Shown here: positions 26,730 to 37,456 of the stretch, piece by piece
Layout of the letters: each line of letters begins with the position of its first letter
How positions within the stretch are numbered: the stretch's first letter is position 1
Assembly (NCBI RefSeq): GCF_020523985.1
Contig: NZ_JAIVKM010000001.1
Span: 1,736,001-1,800,000, forward strand
Origin: Mangrovibacter yixingensis
GTDB lineage: Bacteria; Pseudomonadota; Gammaproteobacteria; Enterobacterales; Enterobacteriaceae
Direction of reading: 5' to 3'
DNA length: 64,000 bases
Translations under genes and position numbers: made by a program
The notes under the pieces: model-generated
What the model was told of the DNA's origin: nothing
The model's database searches: none
Seen by the model: only the letters and a program-made list of their open reading frames with translations

Positions 26730-28367
26730 TTAGATAGCGATATCGGCCACCAGCTCATCTTCAACCAGTTCACCTTCCGGTGAAGGCACAGTCTGGTTAA
26801 CCGGCGTGGTATTGTGCACCAATTCAAGCACATCACTGGTGTAATCCAGAATGTGCTCTGCCATTGCGCTGTCTTCGTCCAGTTGGTGGCCCAAAGAAGG
26901 CAACATAGCTTTCAATTTTACCTGCCAGTCTGCACTCAGCATTTTGTCGGCAAACAGGCTGCGCATAACATCAAGCATGATAGGCGCAGAAGTTGAAGCC
27001 CCCGGAGAAGCACCCAGCAAAGCAGCGACAGTACCTTGTTTGTCACTAACCACTTCTGTCCCAAGGCGCAACACACCGCCTTTTTGCGGATCCCGTTCAA
27101 TAACCTGAACGCGCTGCCCGGCTTGCCATAACCGCCAGTCTTCTTTCTGCGCCTGCGGGTAGTATTCACGCAGCGCGGCCAGGCGGTCTTTGTCAGACTG
27201 AACCACCTGCCCGACCAGGTATTTCACTAGGTTGAAGTTATCCAAACCCACATGCACCATTGGCATCAAGTTGGATGGCCTGGTTGATGAAGGTAAATCC
27301 CAGAGTGAGCCATTTTTCAAAAAACGCGTGGAGAAAGTGGCAAACGGGCCAAACAACAAGACTCTTTTGCCATCCAGCACACGCGTATCTATATGCGGAA
27401 CAGACATGGGCGGTGCGCCTACAGAGGCTTTCCCATATACCTTCGCCAAGTGTTTATTTACCACTTCAGGTTTGTCGCACACTAAAAATTGCCCACCTAC
27501 CGGGAAACCTGCATAGGCTTTTGCTTCCGGAATACCTGATTTTTGCAGCAATTTAAGCGCAGCACCACCGGCACCAATGAATACCGATTTTGTTTTTACC
27601 TTATGCTGGGTTTTGGTGGCTTTATCGAACAAAGTAACCGACCAGGTATTATCCGGGTTACGGTATAAATCCCGTACTTCGGTGCCCAGGCGCAAATGGA
27701 AGTTGGCTTTTTTCTTCAGTGCAGCCACCAGTTGGCGGGTGATTTCACCAAAGTTGACATCAGTGCCACCTTCAGTCCAGGTCGCAGCGACAGGTTGAGC
27801 CACATCGCGCCCTTCCATTACTAAAGGAGCCCAGGCCTTAATTTGGTCGTGATTTTCTGAATAGGACATACCGCGGAACAGGACACGGTCCTTCAGTGCC
27901 GCATAGCGGGCACGGAGGAAATTAACGTTATCCTGCCCCCAAACAAAACTGACGTGAGGAACGCTACGGATAAATGAACGTGGATTTTGCAACACACCTT
28001 GCCGAACCTGCCAGGCCCAGAACTGGCGTGAAATCTGAAATGCTTCGTTGATATCAATAGCTTTTTTAGTGCTAACTGCACCATTTTTATCAACAGGAGT
28101 GTAGTTCAGCTCCATCAGCGCGGAATGCCCGGTACCCGCATTATTCCAGCCATTGGAGCTTTCCTGAGCCACATTATCCAGGCGCTCAACCATTGTGATC
28201 GACCAGTCAGGCTCCAGTTCCTGTAAATAGGTGCCCAGAGTAGCGCTCATAATGCCGCCACCAATAAGCAAAACATCTATTTCCTGCATTTTAGTTGCAG
28301 TGGCAGAGGAAGCCATTCCGTTGTTCCCTGTCCCCAGCACATACTGCCCGGCAGCGATTTTTTTCAT
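26730..28367 (-). CDS. mqo: malate:quinone oxidoreductase
   Basis: FAD-dependent peripheral membrane enzyme that oxidises malate to oxaloacetate and reduces quinone. 545 aa. FAD-binding motif [17 protein letters not shown], then [40 protein letters not shown] and [20 protein letters not shown] are all typical. The N-terminal [16 protein letters not shown] replaces the longer hydrophobic leader of E. coli Mqo. In E. coli mqo lies elsewhere, beside the ada/alkB region, so it has been relocated between cmoB and cutC here. Confidence 0.97.
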   Translation of the reverse strand: MKKIAAGQYVLGTGNNGMASSATATKMQEIDVLLIGGGIMSATLGTYLQELEPDWSITMVERLDNVAQESSNGWNNAGTGHSALMELNYTPVDKNGAVSTKKAIDINEAFQISRQFWAWQVRQGVLQNPRSFIRSVPHVSFVWGQDNVNFLRARYAALKDRVLFRGMSYSENHDQIKAWAPLVMEGRDVAQPVAATWTEGGTDVNFGEITRQLVAALKKKANFHLRLGTEVRDLYRNPDNTWSVTLFDKATKTQHKVKTKSVFIGAGGAALKLLQKSGIPEAKAYAGFPVGGQFLVCDKPEVVNKHLAKVYGKASVGAPPMSVPHIDTRVLDGKRVLLFGPFATFSTRFLKNGSLWDLPSSTRPSNLMPMVHVGLDNFNLVKYLVGQVVQSDKDRLAALREYYPQAQKEDWRLWQAGQRVQVIERDPQKGGVLRLGTEVVSDKQGTVAALLGASPGASTSAPIMLDVMRSLFADKMLSADWQVKLKAMLPSLGHQLDEDSAMAEHILDYTSDVLELVHNTTPVNQTVPSPEGELVEDELVADIAI

Positions 28368-28998
28368 AACTTCATAGCCTTATAACTTTATTATCGCACG
28401 TGAAAGCGTTTTCAGAGATTCGGTATGCCATCGAGAGTGATGATGCGCAGGGTTTTATAGAGGTTAAACGTTTCACGTATCATCACCAATGCTGATACGT
28501 TAACACCAGGAAATGAAAATTTAAATAATTTTTAAATTATAAAGTTTTTTGTTTTATTAATGTTTCTTAATTGTAAAGTTGAGCATTTCTGTAAAAACAG
28601 ACTACTGCATAGTTTTAAATCAATCATTTCCGAGCAATCGACAATAGCATTACCTTATCATTCCGCGCAAGACTCCTTACCTGCTTAGGTTTTCATTACT
28701 ATTTCGGTCGATTAACAACCATCACTTTTTATCACGAGAGAAATCTGTGAGTGGAACCGCATTCATTATTGCCGCATGATTATGCAGCAATAAAAATAGT
28801 TACATAACAATGAGCTGTGTGAACCAAAGGCTACAGGTATGTTTGGACACAAACCTGAAAAAATCATTCGCATCTATAAATTTTGGTTATTTATAAGCCA
28901 GGAAGAAATTTTTGCATAAAAAAAGCCCCGACAAGATATCGGGGCCTGGTACATGCAAACATCATATTGGGCGACATGATGTGCGGCAAAAATCAGTT
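28368..28998. other. 631-bp intergenic region mqo/cutC
   Basis: No gene. It holds the mqo promoter side at the left and the cutC terminator at the right. The middle is AT-rich (28510-28620) and shows no conserved RNA or repeat that I recognise. Confidence 0.5.
28918..28946 (-). terminator. terminator of cutC
   Basis: GCCCCGA, loop CAAGATA, TCGGGGC, with seven T after the stem on the minus strand. Confidence 0.8.
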
Positions 28999-29739
28999 TT
29001 ACGCGTAGCCGGACAGAATTTCTTTCATTGACGCCACCGCGGAAGCACTTACGCGGTAACGACGAAACTCATCTGCATCAGGGTCTGCTGACATGGATAC
29101 TCCCTGATGCTGGTAACGCATAACCGATGGCACATATTCTCCAGCTGAGCTGTGTACCTCCTGGATACCGTGTTCAACAAACAGCCGGACATTGGACGGG
29201 CGCACTCCCGCCCCAGCCATAATAATTGGAGTTCCGGGTATACCAATAAGTTCCCCGAGTAATGCAATTCCTTTCTCTGCGCTGGCAGCCTGCCCGGATG
29301 TCAGCACTCGGGCAACACCAAGCTCACCCAACTGACTCAAGGTTTGCCGAGGGAACTGGCACACATCAAAGGCACGGTGAAAAGTAACAGCCATATTCCC
29401 TGCGGCTGCCATAATACGATGCATTCTCGGCATATCCACTTGCCCGTCCTGCGTCAATACGCCGGTTACAACGCCTGGGAACCCAGCGTCACGAATCTGG
29501 CAAATATCATCGAGCATGATGTCAAAGGAGTGTGCGTCATAGCAAAAATCGCCACCACGCGGGCGAACAATAGGGTGAACAGGCAATGTCACCAGCCTGC
29601 GAGCAGCACGCAGCAGGCCAGCGGAGGGAGTTAAACCACCTTCGGCCGGCGCGGAACATAACTCAATTCGGTCAGCGCCAGACTGCTGCGCAACCATCGC
29701 ACAATCCAGGCTATAACAACAGATCTCCAGTAACGCCAT
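28999..29739 (-). CDS. cutC: CutC family protein
   Basis: 246 aa TIM-barrel protein historically linked to copper tolerance; the true activity is not established. Conserved: [71 protein letters not shown] chose the ATG at 29739: GGAG lies 7 nt upstream, while the in-frame ATG at 29745 is too close to it. It is divergent from the aminotransferase-fold lyase. Confidence 0.95.
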   Translation of the reverse strand: MALLEICCYSLDCAMVAQQSGADRIELCSAPAEGGLTPSAGLLRAARRLVTLPVHPIVRPRGGDFCYDAHSFDIMLDDICQIRDAGFPGVVTGVLTQDGQVDMPRMHRIMAAAGNMAVTFHRAFDVCQFPRQTLSQLGELGVARVLTSGQAASAEKGIALLGELIGIPGTPIIMAGAGVRPSNVRLFVEHGIQEVHSSAGEYVPSVMRYQHQGVSMSADPDADEFRRYRVSASAVASMKEILSGYA

Positions 29740-29819
29740 TGACATTCTCCTTTTTACTCTTAACCTGGTAGGTGTCCGTTTCGACATTAGTCTGATTTAT
29801 CTTTCCAAGCAGGGCAATC

Positions 29820-30959
29820 ATGACATTCAATTTCGATGAACATACCAACCGCTATCACAGCGACAGCGTTAAATGGAACCACTGGCCGCCATCTGTACTG
29901 CCAATGTGGGTAGCGGATACCGATTTTCGCTCCCCTCCTTGTGTAATTGAGGCACTTCAGGCTCGTGTTGCACAAGGTGTGTTTGGGTACGGAAAACATC
30001 CAGATGGTCTTGCAGAGGCCGTTGTCAACTGGCTGGCTAACCGTTACGACTGGCATATTGAACCCGAGTGGCTGGTATTTATACCCGGTGTCGCTACTGG
30101 GCTGAATCTTGCCGTGCGCGCTTATTGTGGCCCGGACCAAGGGACTATTGCGCCAGATCCAATCTACCCACCGTTTCGCAAAGCGGCACGTTTAGCGGGC
30201 CATACTCAGCTAAATGCACCGTTATACCTGCAAAATAACCGTTGGGTGATGAACCTTTCAGAAATTGAGCCACAACTACTGGGTAATGAGCGTTTACTGA
30301 TGCTATGCAACCCACAGAACCCCGGAGGAACAGTCTATCGCCGTGACGAATTGCTTGAACAACTCGCCTTTGCACAACGCAATAACTTAATTGTTTGCTC
30401 TGACGAGATTCATTGCGATTTGTTGTTGGACGAGCAAGTACGCCATATCCCATTCGCCAGCCTGAGCGATGATGCTGCACAGCGCACAATCACATTGATG
30501 GCACCGTCCAAAACCTGGAACATCGCCGGGCTGGGCGCTTCTTTCGCTATTATCGCCAACCCGGTATTACGCCAACGATTTGTTGCCACTCGGGCAGGTA
30601 TTGTACCGGATGTGGATATTTTGGCCGTTACCGCTGCGGAAGCAGCACTGCGTGATGGGGGACCGTGGCTGGAGGCGCAGTTGCAAGTTCTGCGTGAGAA
30701 CCGGGACAAACTTTGCTCTGCCATAAACGCCCTTCCCGGCTTATCAGTTATTCCACCTGAAGGCACCTACCTCGCCTGGGTAGACTGTTCCGGGTTACCT
30801 GTTGATAACCCAGCAAAATTTTTCCTGGACGCAGGGTTAGGTTTTTCACCGGGGCGTGATTTTGGTGACAGCCGATTTGTGCGCATTAATTTTGGCTGCA
30901 CCAGGCAAACCCTGAGCGAAGCCATTCTGCGCCTGCAACATGCGATTAGCGCGTTGTAG
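29820..30959 (+). CDS. PLP-dependent C-S beta-lyase of the MalY/PatB type
   Basis: 379 aa fold-type I PLP enzyme. The segments LPMWVADTDFRSPPCVIEAL, GVFGYGKHPDGL, LLMLCNPQNPGG, IVCSDEIHCDLLLD and the PLP lysine in APSKTWNIAGL are characteristic of cystathionine beta-lyase MalY/PatB proteins. Likely reaction: breakdown of cystathionine or related cysteine S-conjugates to a thiol, pyruvate and ammonia. Substrate is not shown by the sequence. Its end overlaps convergent yecM by 14 bp. E. coli has no such gene between cutC and yecM. Confidence 0.9.
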   Translation: MTFNFDEHTNRYHSDSVKWNHWPPSVLPMWVADTDFRSPPCVIEALQARVAQGVFGYGKHPDGLAEAVVNWLANRYDWHIEPEWLVFIPGVATGLNLAVRAYCGPDQGTIAPDPIYPPFRKAARLAGHTQLNAPLYLQNNRWVMNLSEIEPQLLGNERLLMLCNPQNPGGTVYRRDELLEQLAFAQRNNLIVCSDEIHCDLLLDEQVRHIPFASLSDDAAQRTITLMAPSKTWNIAGLGASFAIIANPVLRQRFVATRAGIVPDVDILAVTAAEAALRDGGPWLEAQLQVLRENRDKLCSAINALPGLSVIPPEGTYLAWVDCSGLPVDNPAKFFLDAGLGFSPGRDFGDSRFVRINFGCTRQTLSEAILRLQHAISAL

Positions 30960-31521
30960 TACCCTGTTCACTATTAATGATGGCATCCAGTGGCCAGGGG
31001 TGAAACTTAATGGTCACTGTGCCATCGGTGACAGCGAGCGTGGGGTTAGGCAAGCGCTCGCCATCACCTTTGGGGGAGCTGGTTTTAATGCTGATACCCG
31101 GCATTGCCAGCCCTGAGTCCGACAGCAGCGCCACCGCCCGGGCATTTAATGTTGCCGGGTCGCCGGGAAGCACAATTTCAATATGTTCCCAGCCTTCGTG
31201 GGGGTAACGTTTCTCACCAGGCCACGGCAATTCAATTAATGTGAAAGACCAGCCTCCCGCTTCTACGGGTTGCTTCAAGCGAAACAGGCAGACTGGCCGC
31301 CCATTAATCAGCTTTTCCGAAATCAATTCCCCGCAACACAAAAACCCCGTTTTCCAGCGCTCAGCTGTTGTATTCTGATGGCAGCGCAGAGAGATATGGT
31401 CTGCCTCCAGGTTACCAAGAGACAGGCCTAACGTACCCGCCAGCTGAGCCAGCCGCTGTTCAAAACGCGGTAAATCGTCTTTAATATCTGCAAGTTCTTT
31501 AATGCTCTGCCAGTCGCTCAT
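30946..31521 (-). CDS. yecM: VOC-fold protein YecM
   Basis: 191 aa, similar throughout to E. coli YecM, a metal-site-bearing VOC-fold protein of unknown function. Metal-ligand-type contexts: ADHISLRCHQ and HEGWEHIEIVLPG, plus VCLFRLKQP. It is divergent from argS upstream, as in E. coli. Confidence 0.93.
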   Translation of the reverse strand: MSDWQSIKELADIKDDLPRFEQRLAQLAGTLGLSLGNLEADHISLRCHQNTTAERWKTGFLCCGELISEKLINGRPVCLFRLKQPVEAGGWSFTLIELPWPGEKRYPHEGWEHIEIVLPGDPATLNARAVALLSDSGLAMPGISIKTSSPKGDGERLPNPTLAVTDGTVTIKFHPWPLDAIINSEQGTTTR

Positions 31522-31669
31522 CGCCCACTCCTGTAAAAAAACGCTACTCTACCGATTTCCTCTGCATGCGCCAACGCCACAGAGGCGTATTTTTATACGA
31601 ACAATGCAACCCCCGGCCGTCACACCATGTAATGGCTGCCAGCTTACTGACGCATTCCGACAAATGCAG

Positions 31670-31675
31670 TATAAT
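31670..31675 (+). promoter_or_regulatory. -10 element of argS
   Basis: A consensus TATAAT about 65 bp before the GTG start, in an otherwise GC-normal gap; the -35 is weak. Confidence 0.45.
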
Positions 31676-31741
31676 CGCGCCCTTATTTCTGTATGTACAC
31701 GCTTCCTTTCAGGGAATAGCACAGCTTAAAAAGGTATTCAG

Positions 31742-33472
31742 GTGAATATTCAGGCACTTCTTTCAGATAAAGTCAGTCAGGCACTGATCGCAGCAGGCGC
31801 AAGCACAGATTGTGAACCGCAGGTTCGCCAGTCAGCCAAAGTTCAGTTCGGTGATTATCAGGCAAACGGTGTAATGGCTCAGGCCAAAAAACTGGGAATG
31901 CCGCCCCGCCAGTTAGCTGAGAAAGTGATCGAAAACCTGGATTTAACCGGAATTGCCAGCAAAGTTGAAATTGCCGGGCCGGGCTTTATTAATATATTTC
32001 TGGACCCAGCATTTCTGGCGTCGCAGGTTGAGCAGGCTGTCATCTCTGAACGTGCGGGTGTCAGTGCCATTGAAACGCCGGAAACCATCGTCATCGACTA
32101 TTCTGCGCCTAACGTGGCTAAAGAAATGCACGTGGGTCACCTGCGTTCAACCATTATCGGTGATGCAGCCGCTCGCACTCTGAGCTTCCTTGGGCACAAA
32201 GTTATTCGTGCCAACCACGTTGGCGATTGGGGTACCCAGTTCGGGATGCTGATTGCATTTCTGGAAAAACAGCAGCAAGAAAACGCGGGTGATATGGCGC
32301 TGGCAGATCTGGAAGGGTTCTACCGCGAAGCCAAAAAACATTATGACGAAGATGAAGCCTTCGCTGAACGTGCGCGTGGCTATGTTGTTAAATTACAAGG
32401 CGGAGATGAATACTGCCGGGCGATGTGGCGCAAGCTGGTCGATATCACAATGACCCAGAACCAAATCACCTATGACCGCCTGAATGTAACATTAACCCGT
32501 GACGACGTGATGGGTGAAAGCCTGTACAACGCCATGCTGCCGGGTATTGTCGCTGATCTGAAAGCCAAAGGCCTTGCTGTTGAAAGTGAAGGCGCCACTG
32601 TTGTGTTCCTTGATGAGTTCAAGAACAAGGAAGGCGAACCGATGGGCGTTATCATTCAGAAGAAAGATGGCGGCTATCTGTACACCACCACAGACATTGC
32701 TTGTGCCAAATACCGCTATGAAACACTGCATGCTGACCGCGTGCTCTACTACATCGATTCCCGCCAACACCAGCATCTGATGCAAGCATGGACTATTGTA
32801 CGCAAAGCCGGTTATGTACCGGAATCGGTGCCTCTGGAACACCATATGTTCGGGATGATGCTGGGCAAAGATGGTAAACCATTTAAAACCCGTGCCGGTG
32901 GTACGGTAAAACTGGCGGACCTGCTGGATGAAGCACTGGAGCGCGCCCGTAAACTGGTCAGCGAGAAAAACCCGGACATGTCAGCCGATGAGCTGAACGC
33001 CCTGGCAAATGCTGTGGGGATTGGCGCGGTAAAATATGCTGACCTGTCAAAAAACCGCACTACAGATTACGTTTTTGACTGGGACAACATGCTCGCGTTT
33101 GAAGGCAATACCGCACCTTATATGCAGTATGCTTACACTCGTGTGCTTTCGGTCTTCCGTAAAGCCGGTATCGATGAGCAGTCTATTGCCTCACCGGTTG
33201 TTATTGGTAACGAACGTGAATCCGCGCTGGCAGCACGCCTGTTACAGCTTGAAGAAACGCTTTCCGTTGTCGTGCGCGACGGTACACCACATGTTATGTG
33301 CGCCTACTTGTATGATGTCGCCGGGTTGTTCTCAGCATTTTATGAGCACTGCCCGATTCTTAGCGCAGAGCAACCAGTACGTGACAGCCGGTTGAAACTG
33401 GCACATCTGACAGCCAAAGTTCTCAAAATTGGCCTGGATACTCTGGGCATTGAGACAGTTGAACGTATGTAA
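31742..33472 (+). CDS. argS: arginyl-tRNA synthetase
   Basis: Class I synthetase charging tRNA-Arg; needs tRNA for amino-acid activation. 576 aa from a GTG start, as in E. coli. HIGH-type motif is MHVGHLRST in [16 protein letters not shown]; the KMSK region is degenerate ([15 protein letters not shown]), which is normal for many ArgRS. The C-terminal anticodon-binding domain ends [12 protein letters not shown]. Confidence 0.98.
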   Translation: MNIQALLSDKVSQALIAAGASTDCEPQVRQSAKVQFGDYQANGVMAQAKKLGMPPRQLAEKVIENLDLTGIASKVEIAGPGFINIFLDPAFLASQVEQAVISERAGVSAIETPETIVIDYSAPNVAKEMHVGHLRSTIIGDAAARTLSFLGHKVIRANHVGDWGTQFGMLIAFLEKQQQENAGDMALADLEGFYREAKKHYDEDEAFAERARGYVVKLQGGDEYCRAMWRKLVDITMTQNQITYDRLNVTLTRDDVMGESLYNAMLPGIVADLKAKGLAVESEGATVVFLDEFKNKEGEPMGVIIQKKDGGYLYTTTDIACAKYRYETLHADRVLYYIDSRQHQHLMQAWTIVRKAGYVPESVPLEHHMFGMMLGKDGKPFKTRAGGTVKLADLLDEALERARKLVSEKNPDMSADELNALANAVGIGAVKYADLSKNRTTDYVFDWDNMLAFEGNTAPYMQYAYTRVLSVFRKAGIDEQSIASPVVIGNERESALAARLLQLEETLSVVVRDGTPHVMCAYLYDVAGLFSAFYEHCPILSAEQPVRDSRLKLAHLTAKVLKIGLDTLGIETVERM

Positions 33473-33497
33473 CACCTGCACGTTCTCGCAGGCTAAA

Positions 33498-33531
33498 ACA
33501 ATGAGCGGGGCTTTTTTGCCCCGCTCATTGT
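33498..33531. terminator. terminator after argS
   Basis: A perfect 14-bp stem (ACAATGAGCGGGGC / GCCCCGCTCATTGT) around TTTTTT. Confidence 0.85.
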
Positions 33532-33584
33532 TTATAAAACCGCTGGCTATATTGCTACCTGTTTACGCCGTTATCTTCCCGATA

Positions 33585-34724
33585 TTAAAAATAACGCCGA
33601 AGATACTCAGTCAGGCACAAAATTGCCATGGCCTGGCCATAAGGCATCGAAGTAAGGGGAATTTCACGGTAAAAATCCAGGTTACTGCCCATCCCGGTAC
33701 CAAATGAAACCTGTAACAATTCACCTTCTGGCGAAATATTTTCGACAATTGCTTTAACCGCACGCTCGGCAACTGGCAAGTATTCTGTGCTCAAATAACG
33801 TTTACGCACACCTTTTAAAATGCCATATGCAAATCCTGCCGATGCTGAGGCCTCCAGATACGAGTCAGGGTCATCCAATAATGTGTGCCATAAACCGGAT
33901 TCATGCTGGCAACAAGCCAGTGCACTTACCTGGCTTTCCAGCACCTGAATAAGCCAGCGGCGAACCGGGTCATGCTCTGGTAAATCGAGCAATTCAAGGA
34001 AATCTGGAATGACAATCGTCAGCCAGCTATTGCCACGTGCCCACCTGGCCTGGGCAAAATTATGATTACCTTCAAAACTCCAGCCATGAAACCACAAGCC
34101 GGTAGTTTTATCCTGTAAATACTGGGTATGGACCATAAACTGGTAAACCGCCTCATTCACCCATTCAGGCTTGCCGAGCAACTGGCCAATCTTCGCTAAT
34201 GGCAGTACCGTCATCATCAGTGTGTCGTCCCACATTTGCTGATGATTTTCTTCTGCCAAAGTAATATGTTGCATGCCGCCTTGCTGAGTTCTGGGCATTT
34301 CATGCATCGCCCATTCTCCCCATGTTTCCAACCAGGGTAATAACCGGCTGTCACCAGTTTCTTCGTAGCGTAATGCAAGTGTGAGAAACGGTGACATCGT
34401 ATTGACGTTCTTGGTTGTCGCGCCTTCACGGAAACGGTCAGCAAACCAGGTATCGATAATATCGCGCATCCGGGTATCACCCGTCTGTTGGTAATACTGC
34501 CATATGCCATACAAGCCTACGCCGTGGGTCCATTCCCACCCTGCCCACCCTTTCGTATCAATCACACGCCCATCATCAAGCCGCAATAAAAACTCACCAC
34601 TCTCATCGCGGATATTGACCAGGTTATCTGTCACTTTGTTGATAATCTTGCACAATTCAGCACGGTCAATAAACCGCTCCGGCTGGCGTAATAAGGGGCT
34701 GTGTTTTACAGGGTAGACTTTCAT
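33585..34724 (-). CDS. glycoside hydrolase family 105-type (unsaturated rhamnogalacturonyl hydrolase-like)
   Basis: 379 aa (alpha/alpha)6-barrel protein. WEWTHGVGLYGIWQYYQQTG, MWDDTLMMTVLPLAKIGQLL, ARGNSWLTIVIPDFLELL and DPDSYLEASASAGFAYGILK fit the YteR/YesR (GH88/GH105) family. These hydrate the unsaturated uronic acid left by pectin lyases, releasing a keto-sugar. No signal peptide, so it acts in the cytoplasm on imported oligosaccharides. The start at 34724 has GAGGT 5 nt upstream. It lies alone between argS and the flagellar genes, with no transporter beside it; a GPH symporter lies 29 kb away. Confidence 0.85.
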   Translation of the reverse strand: MKVYPVKHSPLLRQPERFIDRAELCKIINKVTDNLVNIRDESGEFLLRLDDGRVIDTKGWAGWEWTHGVGLYGIWQYYQQTGDTRMRDIIDTWFADRFREGATTKNVNTMSPFLTLALRYEETGDSRLLPWLETWGEWAMHEMPRTQQGGMQHITLAEENHQQMWDDTLMMTVLPLAKIGQLLGKPEWVNEAVYQFMVHTQYLQDKTTGLWFHGWSFEGNHNFAQARWARGNSWLTIVIPDFLELLDLPEHDPVRRWLIQVLESQVSALACCQHESGLWHTLLDDPDSYLEASASAGFAYGILKGVRKRYLSTEYLPVAERAVKAIVENISPEGELLQVSFGTGMGSNLDFYREIPLTSMPYGQAMAILCLTEYLRRYF

Positions 34725-34976
34725 AAACGACCTCAGATGTGTGAATTCCATATCAACCTGTGCCGGGAAAACCGGCACCCGGTTACTGAAGGTAACGCTA
34801 CCGAATAAACCCCGTCCCTACCTTGCGTTTTTTGCCAGCAAAGTTAATCCCATGACAATGAGGGAAAGAGTGGCGTCACCTCCATCACTGTTTTTATAAA
34901 ATTGCGTTTCTTTTTATTCAAACCGAAATGTTATAAATGAGATGTAGCCACAATAAACAGCGAAGATAATGGAGAA

Positions 34977-35378
34977 TCAGCGGTAGTTGACTATCACCTG
35001 GTTAGCACGAACACGCATAACCGGGTAAAGAACACCCCGGCCATAAACACCCCAAACAAAATGAAAAGGTTGATTTGCGGGCTGACCCGCGAAAGCGCGC
35101 GTAACACCTTGCTGGCCGTCAACAATAACGCATTGGGTCTGTGTACACAGCTTAACTTCCAGCCGGTCCGGTGGGATTGAAAACAGACTATAGCGCCAAT
35201 AAACCTGCGTGATAATACCGCTGACTTTTTGCGGTGGCAGTAAGGGTTTTGACGAAGCGACAACACCCCGGTGGCTTAATGCCGCCCCCGTCGCCTCCGC
35301 CTGCCAACTGCCTTCTCCCGCCGCCTGAACCAGCAGCGGGAAACACACCAGTGCGATAACAGCATGACGCACAGACAT
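34977..35378 (-). CDS. flhE: flagellar protein FlhE
   Basis: 133 aa periplasmic protein with a signal peptide (MSVRHAVIALVCFPLLVQAA) cut near GEGSWQAE. FlhE guards the export gate against proton leakage in Salmonella. The end matches the E. coli sequence (VIVNYR). Its ATG overlaps the flhA stop (TAATG), so it is coupled to flhA. Confidence 0.93.
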   Translation of the reverse strand: MSVRHAVIALVCFPLLVQAAGEGSWQAEATGAALSHRGVVASSKPLLPPQKVSGIITQVYWRYSLFSIPPDRLEVKLCTQTQCVIVDGQQGVTRAFAGQPANQPFHFVWGVYGRGVLYPVMRVRANQVIVNYR

Positions 35379-37456
35379 TATTTGCCACCAATAGTTGCAG
35401 TCATACGAATCTGGCGGTTATCTGACAGCTCCAGGTTGGACAGCACAACCAGGTCTGGTAAGCTGCGGCGCAGAAAACGCGCCAGCAATGGCCGTAAAGC
35501 ATGGTTCACCAGCAATACCGGGGGTGCGCCAAGCATTTCCTGGCGTTGCAGAGCTTCACTGGATTGCTCGAGTAATCTGTCAGCCAGCCCCGGCTCCAGG
35601 CCCCCGCCACCTTGCAGTGCCTGGAGTAACAACCGTTCAAGCCCGGCATCAAGGCCAATTACATTCACTTCACCGGTACCTGGGAACCACTGTTGAGTAA
35701 TCGCCCGGCCTAATGCGACACGCAATACTGTTGTCAGCTCTGCAGGGTCAGTTTGGATAGGTGCATGCTCGGCCAGCGTTTCCAGGATAGTGCGCATATC
35801 GCGAATGGGGACTTTTTCCGCCAGCAGGTTTTGCAATACTTTGTGCAACGTTGTCAGCGTGACAACCCCCGGCACCAGGTCTTCTGTCAGCTTCGGCATC
35901 TCCTGGTTAACCCGGTCCAGCAGTTGTTGGGCTTCCTGGCGACCAAACAGCTCTGTTGCGTAGAGGTTTATCAAGTGATTCAGGTGCGTAGCAACGACAG
36001 TGCTGGCTTCGACTACAGTGAAGCCCTGAATTTGCGCCTGCTCTTTGAGTGCGCTTTCAATCCAGACAGCTTCCAGGCCAAAAGCCGGGTCAATCGTTTT
36101 CTCTCCAGGTAAATTCCCCGCGGCGGTACCAGGGTTAATCGCCAGCCAGCGCCCCGGATAAGCATCGCCATTGCCAATTTCGACACCTTTCAACAAAATA
36201 CGATAACGGGCCGGAGGGAGATCCATGTTATCCCGGATATGTACTACCGGTGGTAAAAAGCCGATTTCTTGGGCGAATTTCTTACGGATACTACGAATAC
36301 GCCCCAGCAATTCACCATCCTGCTGCGAATCTACCATGGGAATCAGGCGGTATCCCACTTCCATCCCCAGAGTATCTTCCAGTTGCACATCACGCCAGGA
36401 GGCTTCCACCGCCTGGGGGTTTTCTGGGATAACAACAGGCTGTGGTGCCTGGGGTTCAGCCATTTGGCGTCCGCGCATCCACCAGGCCAGCGTGAGTAAT
36501 GCTACGGTAAATAACAGGAATACAAAGTTAGGCATCCCAGGAACCATCCCCAGCAACCCAAGGACCCCGGCACACAACAACATCACACGCGGGTTGGCGA
36601 ACAGTTGAGTTACCATCTGTTCGCCAACATCTTGTTCGGTACTTACACGGGTAACAATAACACCCGCGGCAGTAGAAATAACCAGTGAAGGGATCTGTGC
36701 GACCAGGCCATCACCAATGGTCAGCAACGTATAACTTTCAGCTGCATTGCCAACCGGCATGCCGTGCTGAACAACCCCAACTAACAACCCACCAATAATG
36801 TTGATAGCCATGATAAGCAGGCCAGCAACCGCATCACCGCGCACAAATTTACTGGCACCATCCATTGAACCGTAAAAATCAGCTTCCTGAGTGACTTCAG
36901 AACGGCGGCGTTTAGCTTCATCCTCACCAATTAACCCGGCATTAAGGTCAGCATCAATCGCCATTTGTTTACCCGGCATACCGTCCAGAACAAAGCGTGC
37001 ACCCACTTCCGCAATACGTCCCGCACCTTTGGTTATAACCATGAAGTTGATGATAACCAGGATGATGAACACAACGATGCCAATCGCGAAGTTACCGCCA
37101 ACCAGGAAGTGCCCGAATGCTTCAACGACTTTACCTGCCGCCGCCGCGCCGGTGTGCCCTTCCATCAAAATGATACGGGTTGATGCCACGTTCAGCGCCA
37201 GGCGCAACAATGTGGTGAAGAGCAAAATGGTGGGAAATGCGGCGAATTCCAGTGTCCGCTGGGTAAACATGGCTACCAGCAACACCATCACAGACAGCGC
37301 AATATTAAAAGTAAACAGTAAATCCAGTACAAACGCAGGTAACGGCAGTACCATCATGGACAAAATCAGCATGATAAGGACTGGTCCGGCGAGGACTTGC
37401 CATTGCCCGGCTTTCATATTTGCTGGCAGACGCAGCATTGCGACCAAATTAGCCAT
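35378..37456 (-). CDS. flhA: flagellar type III export gate protein FlhA
   Basis: 692 aa. The N-terminal half holds seven or eight membrane helices and the FHIPEP signature region (GDAVAGLLIMAINIIGGLLV, RFVLDGMPGKQMAIDADLNA). The C-terminal cytosolic domain binds export chaperones and ends ELSDNRQIRMTATIGGK. It uses the proton gradient to drive export of flagellar subunits. It overlaps flhB by 8 nt. Confidence 0.98.
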   Translation of the reverse strand: MANLVAMLRLPANMKAGQWQVLAGPVLIMLILSMMVLPLPAFVLDLLFTFNIALSVMVLLVAMFTQRTLEFAAFPTILLFTTLLRLALNVASTRIILMEGHTGAAAAGKVVEAFGHFLVGGNFAIGIVVFIILVIINFMVITKGAGRIAEVGARFVLDGMPGKQMAIDADLNAGLIGEDEAKRRRSEVTQEADFYGSMDGASKFVRGDAVAGLLIMAINIIGGLLVGVVQHGMPVGNAAESYTLLTIGDGLVAQIPSLVISTAAGVIVTRVSTEQDVGEQMVTQLFANPRVMLLCAGVLGLLGMVPGMPNFVFLLFTVALLTLAWWMRGRQMAEPQAPQPVVIPENPQAVEASWRDVQLEDTLGMEVGYRLIPMVDSQQDGELLGRIRSIRKKFAQEIGFLPPVVHIRDNMDLPPARYRILLKGVEIGNGDAYPGRWLAINPGTAAGNLPGEKTIDPAFGLEAVWIESALKEQAQIQGFTVVEASTVVATHLNHLINLYATELFGRQEAQQLLDRVNQEMPKLTEDLVPGVVTLTTLHKVLQNLLAEKVPIRDMRTILETLAEHAPIQTDPAELTTVLRVALGRAITQQWFPGTGEVNVIGLDAGLERLLLQALQGGGGLEPGLADRLLEQSSEALQRQEMLGAPPVLLVNHALRPLLARFLRRSLPDLVVLSNLELSDNRQIRMTATIGGK

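Noticed and set aside
28589-28600. CTGTAAAAACAG as an SOS box before mqo
   Set aside because: The spacing between CTGT and ACAG is 4, not 8, so it does not fit LexA.
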